From the NCBI GenBank assembly GCA_039793685.1, contig JBDRAL010000013.1, positions 85,591-149,590 of the forward strand: a stretch of DNA of 64,000 nucleotides. Direction: 5' to 3'. A model generated the notes under the pieces. It worked only from the letters and a program-made list of their open reading frames with translations. It searched no databases and was not told the DNA's origin. Made by a program: the position numbers and the translations under genes. Below are positions 61,848-64,000 of this stretch, piece by piece; position 1 is the first letter of the stretch; each line of letters opens with the position of its first letter. The DNA comes from JAAFHI01 sp039793685. Lineage in GTDB: Bacteria; Acidobacteriota; Blastocatellia; Chloracidobacteriales; Chloracidobacteriaceae.

Positions 61848-61932
61848 ACGGCAGCCTGACCGTAAGGGAGGGCTGTCCTTGCCTCGTTGCTTGTTTTTTC
61901 AGGACAGCCCTCCCTTACGGTCAGGCTGCCGT
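61848..61932. repeat. Perfect 32-bp inverted repeat (21-nt loop)
   Basis: Arms 61848-61879 and 61901-61932 are exact complements. Each arm can also form a small hairpin of its own (GGCAGCC and GGCTGTC), with an internal segment TGACCGTAAGGGAG similar to the loop at 38198-38209. T-run TTGTTTTTTC in the centre. It lies between two minus-strand genes, as a possible terminator or mobile palindrome. Confidence 0.85.
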
Positions 61933-61940
61933 CCAATTAT

Positions 61941-62627
61941 TTAAAGCGCCGAGCCGACGACGCCACCCGGCTGCCAGCGAATGCGAAATCGGCACTCGCT
62001 CGCGCCTTCGCGACGACAGGCCGTGATGGCAACCAGAACATTCCGGCCCCCGCACAGCTCGACCGCCCGTTTGAAATACCCGATGCCGCTCTGGCAATAC
62101 TTGACCGGGGGGGCCGTGTCGTAGCGCAGGCTGATCGAGGCTTCGCGAAAATCGCCCTGGCTTTTGCCGGCTTCATAATGGGCCGAGCCGAACGACTGAA
62201 ACGTCGGCGACACGACCGCCGTCCGCTCGAGAAAACTTTCGACATCGCGCTGCATGAGCGATTCGTACATCCCGCCCAGATTCACTTCCGCCGAAAACGC
62301 CCCGAGTTCTTCCGCCAGCCGCGGATTCACCGCCCCGAGTTCCCGAAAAATCGCCGCGTCGAGCCGGGTCAGCAACGACAGGCGATACCATTCGCCGACA
62401 AAGACCGTTTTGGTCAGGACGGCGCGGTCCTCCTCGGGAAGACTCGCCAGAACCCGCTTGAGCGCCGGAATGCCATGCTTCATCTGAAGATAAAGCATGC
62501 GTGACTTGATGAGACTGCCCTGTACTTTCCAGTGATCCGTCGCCGCAATCTGTCGGTCGAGGGATTCGTCATCCGCTGCCGCGCAACAGGCAGGCAGCCC
62601 TTCGGCGGGAAGGTCCATTCGACTCAT
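61941..62627 (-). CDS. V4R/DUF2378-like protein
   Basis: 228 residues from the ATG at 62627 (GGGGGA upstream); a second ATG is at 62618. Mostly helical first half (VQGSLIKSRMLYLQMKHGIPALKRVLASLPEEDRAVL ... WYRLSLLTRLDAAIFRELG). The C-terminal half ends with strands GGRNVLVAITACRREGASECRFRIRW, the pattern of V4R/4-vinyl-reductase-like and myxobacterial DUF2378 domains, which bind small ligands. Function unknown. The adjacent response regulator gene suggests a signalling output role. Confidence 0.6.
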   Translation of the reverse strand: MSRMDLPAEGLPACCAAADDESLDRQIAATDHWKVQGSLIKSRMLYLQMKHGIPALKRVLASLPEEDRAVLTKTVFVGEWYRLSLLTRLDAAIFRELGAVNPRLAEELGAFSAEVNLGGMYESLMQRDVESFLERTAVVSPTFQSFGSAHYEAGKSQGDFREASISLRYDTAPPVKYCQSGIGYFKRAVELCGGRNVLVAITACRREGASECRFRIRWQPGGVVGSAL

Positions 62628-62648
62628 ACGGTCCCCCACTTGAAATGG

Positions 62649-63026
62649 TTAGGATTGTTCGACGAAGCACCGCCGGAGGGTATTTCGCAACTGCCCGAGA
62701 TTGAAAGGTTTCGGCATGACCGTCACGTTCGGCTTCTGTTTGAGCCGTTCCATCCGGTCGCCATCCTGAAGGGCCGTTATGAGAATGACCGGCATCTCGG
62801 GTTGCAGGTTGTGCAGGCGGTCGATGAATTCCTCGCCATCCATCCTGGGCATAAATAAGTCGGTAACGACGCCTTCGACTTCGTCGGCGTTCTTCTGGTA
62901 CGTCTCCAACGCTTCCAGACCATCCTCGGCGACCAGCACGCGGTACTCAATGCCGAGTACCGAAACCAGCAGGTCGCGGATGTAGGATTCGTCGTCAACA
63001 ATCAGGACCGTGTGTTTTGTGGACAT
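62649..63026 (-). CDS. Single-domain response regulator
   Basis: 125 residues from the ATG at 63026. Receiver: LIVDDESYIRDLL with Asp11-Asp12-Glu, phosphoacceptor Asp in VVTDLFMPRMDG (about 57), Thr/Ala at ITALQDG, and Lys in VMPKPFNLGQLRN. No output domain. It lies 21 nt upstream of the V4R-like gene and is likely co-transcribed; the partner kinase may be the one at 58357-59376. Confidence 0.9.
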   Translation of the reverse strand: MSTKHTVLIVDDESYIRDLLVSVLGIEYRVLVAEDGLEALETYQKNADEVEGVVTDLFMPRMDGEEFIDRLHNLQPEMPVILITALQDGDRMERLKQKPNVTVMPKPFNLGQLRNTLRRCFVEQS

Positions 63027-63269
63027 ACAGTAGGCCTTGCGATTGGGCGATCCGCCGACCGACAGAAAAAGCCAGCCCCCTCCGGTCACGTTCCTCGGGA
63101 GGGACGAGTCAGGACGAACAAGGGGCCGAGTCAGTCATCCAACGGTGAACCTAGCATGCCTACCAAACGCCGTTCGGGTCAAGAGTACCGTGAAGAACCG
63201 AAAGGGACACCCCACGGAAAACGTTGACCCGTGGAGCATCCCCTTCTTCCGGAATTCAATATCGGAGTC

Positions 63270-63848
63270 CTACGCGACCGACCCCTGCGCGGCGGCGGCG
63301 GGAATCAGGCCGCGCCGTTCAAGTTCGCGCAGAATTTTCGCCGCGCTTTCAGAAACCTGCTCGCGGTCGGTCTCGACCGTCACGGCGGGACTGACCGGCG
63401 GCTCGTACGGATCGGAAACACCCGTAAAACCCTGAATCTCGCCCGCCAGCGCCTTTTTGTACAACCCTTTCACGTCCCGGTCGGCCAGCACTTCAATCGG
63501 GCACTTTACGAACACCTCGACGAAGTCAGCCCCGTCCTGCTCGATGGCCACGCGGACTTCGTCGCGGATTTCCCGATAGGGCGAAATCGCCGCCGAGATC
63601 ACGCCCACGCCGTTGCGCGCGAGCAACCGCGCCACATACCCGATGCGGCGGATGTTGGTGTCGCGGTCCTCCTTCGAAAAGCCCAGCCCCTTCGAAAGAT
63701 TGGTCCGCACTTCGTCACCGTCGAGAATTTCGACCTTCACGCCGCGCGCCTTCAGTTCCGGCGCAATGGCCGCCGTCAACGTCGTCTTCCCCGCGCCCGA
63801 CAGCCCGGTAAACCACAACGCGAATCCCTTTTCATAGTTGTTCGACAT
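63270..63848 (-). CDS. cysC: Adenylyl-sulfate kinase
   Basis: 192 residues from the ATG at 63848 (AAAGGAA upstream). P-loop GLSGAGKTT (15-23), LDGDEVRTNLSKGLGFSKEDRDTNIRRIGYVARLL, which holds the APS-binding residues, VISAAISPYREIRDEVR, FVKCPIEVLADRDVKGLYKKAL, and GVSDPYEPP. It phosphorylates adenylylsulfate to PAPS in sulfate assimilation. No cysN/D or other sulfur gene lies inside the window; upstream ones may continue past its right edge. Confidence 0.96.
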   Translation of the reverse strand: MSNNYEKGFALWFTGLSGAGKTTLTAAIAPELKARGVKVEILDGDEVRTNLSKGLGFSKEDRDTNIRRIGYVARLLARNGVGVISAAISPYREIRDEVRVAIEQDGADFVEVFVKCPIEVLADRDVKGLYKKALAGEIQGFTGVSDPYEPPVSPAVTVETDREQVSESAAKILRELERRGLIPAAAAQGSVA

Positions 63849-63873
63849 GTCGCTCGTTCCTTTATTTGTATTG

Positions 63874-63904
63874 AAGAAGTCTGGAGTCTGGAGTCGTGAG
63901 TCTG
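63874..63904. repeat. Single heptamer-repeat arm (GTCTGGA family)
   Basis: GTCTGGA, GTCTGGA, GTCGTGA, GTCTG run in tandem just upstream of cysC. The inverted partner, if any, would lie beyond the window edge. The remaining 95 nt to the end are AT-rich (AACAAAA tracts) with no gene seen. Confidence 0.6.
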
Positions 63905-64000
63905 TTGTCAAAAACAAAAACATTTTCAATTTAAAAATAAAACACACAAAACAAAACAAAAAACATTTAATATCGGCCCTCAGGACAAACCCCCCATAGG

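Overview
The window looks like part of the chromosome of a GC-rich Gram-negative bacterium. An outer-membrane beta-barrel porin with an OmpL/bbp2-like barrel, several signal peptides, a bacterial alpha-2-macroglobulin, an S53 (pro-kumamolisin) protease, a Ser/Thr kinase fused to an FGE domain and a Pil/Chp-like chemosensory operon fit best with Acidobacteriota (for example Blastocatellia) or a neighbouring phylum. This is an inference from gene content; there is no rRNA gene in the window to settle it. No CRISPR array, transposase or integrase was seen.

Layout. 1-3 kb: the 3' part of clpA, a small membrane protein, rpmB (L28) and a secreted propeller-like protein. 3.1-7 kb: a Ser/Thr kinase-FGE fusion and the porin. 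7-21 kb, all on the minus strand: a chemosensory cluster read in the order TPR/Zn-ribbon/REC protein, DUF4388 protein, CheY, CheW, PilJ-like MCP, CheR, giant CheA with four Hpt domains, CheB and a double CheW. 21-28 kb: ppk2, folD, a lipoprotein, a TPR protein, gamma-glutamyltransferase and an AT-rich orphan SUKH (SMI1/KNR4) gene. 28-36.5 kb: a cNMP-binding histidine kinase, a REC/thioredoxin-reductase-like fusion that lacks its redox cysteines, a DedA-rhodanese fusion, an alcohol dehydrogenase and an EmrAB-type efflux pair. 36.9-43 kb: small secreted or membrane proteins, one behind a textbook sigma-54 promoter, then a CocE-type hydrolase and the S53 protease. 43-51 kb: two methyltransferases, an HD-GYP-like protein, a zinc peptidase-like protein, an MFS transporter, a DinB protein, a beta-lactamase-fold protein, an HNH nuclease and a DUF protein. 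50.97-51.57 kb: three tRNA genes. 52.3-58.2 kb: the macroglobulin. 58.4-63 kb: a second signalling cluster built round a SiaB/SiaC/SiaD-type module, with a histidine kinase, a SET-domain protein, a V4R-like protein and a response regulator. The window ends with cysC.

Three things stand out. First, the tRNA gene at 51174-51272 carries two complete tandem anticodon arms, one with loop CTTATAA (anticodon UAU) and one with CTGATAA (anticodon GAU). Deleting either arm leaves a normal tRNA-Ile cloverleaf. The next tRNA (51497-51574) has an Arg-like body but G instead of U at position 33. Second, about a dozen intergenic gaps are filled by degenerate heptamer (once octamer) repeats, usually as two inverted arms, with a different sequence family at different loci. 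Third, there are paired hairpins with compensatory stem changes and complementary loops at 29.5 kb and 38.2 kb, and a related long palindrome at 61.85 kb.

Functionally the window is rich in signal transduction: a chemosensory array probably for surface or twitching motility, a c-di-GMP branch (diguanylate cyclase and HD-GYP-like protein), and a SiaC phosphoprotein that may control both the cyclase and a histidine kinase sharing the same N-terminal stalk.
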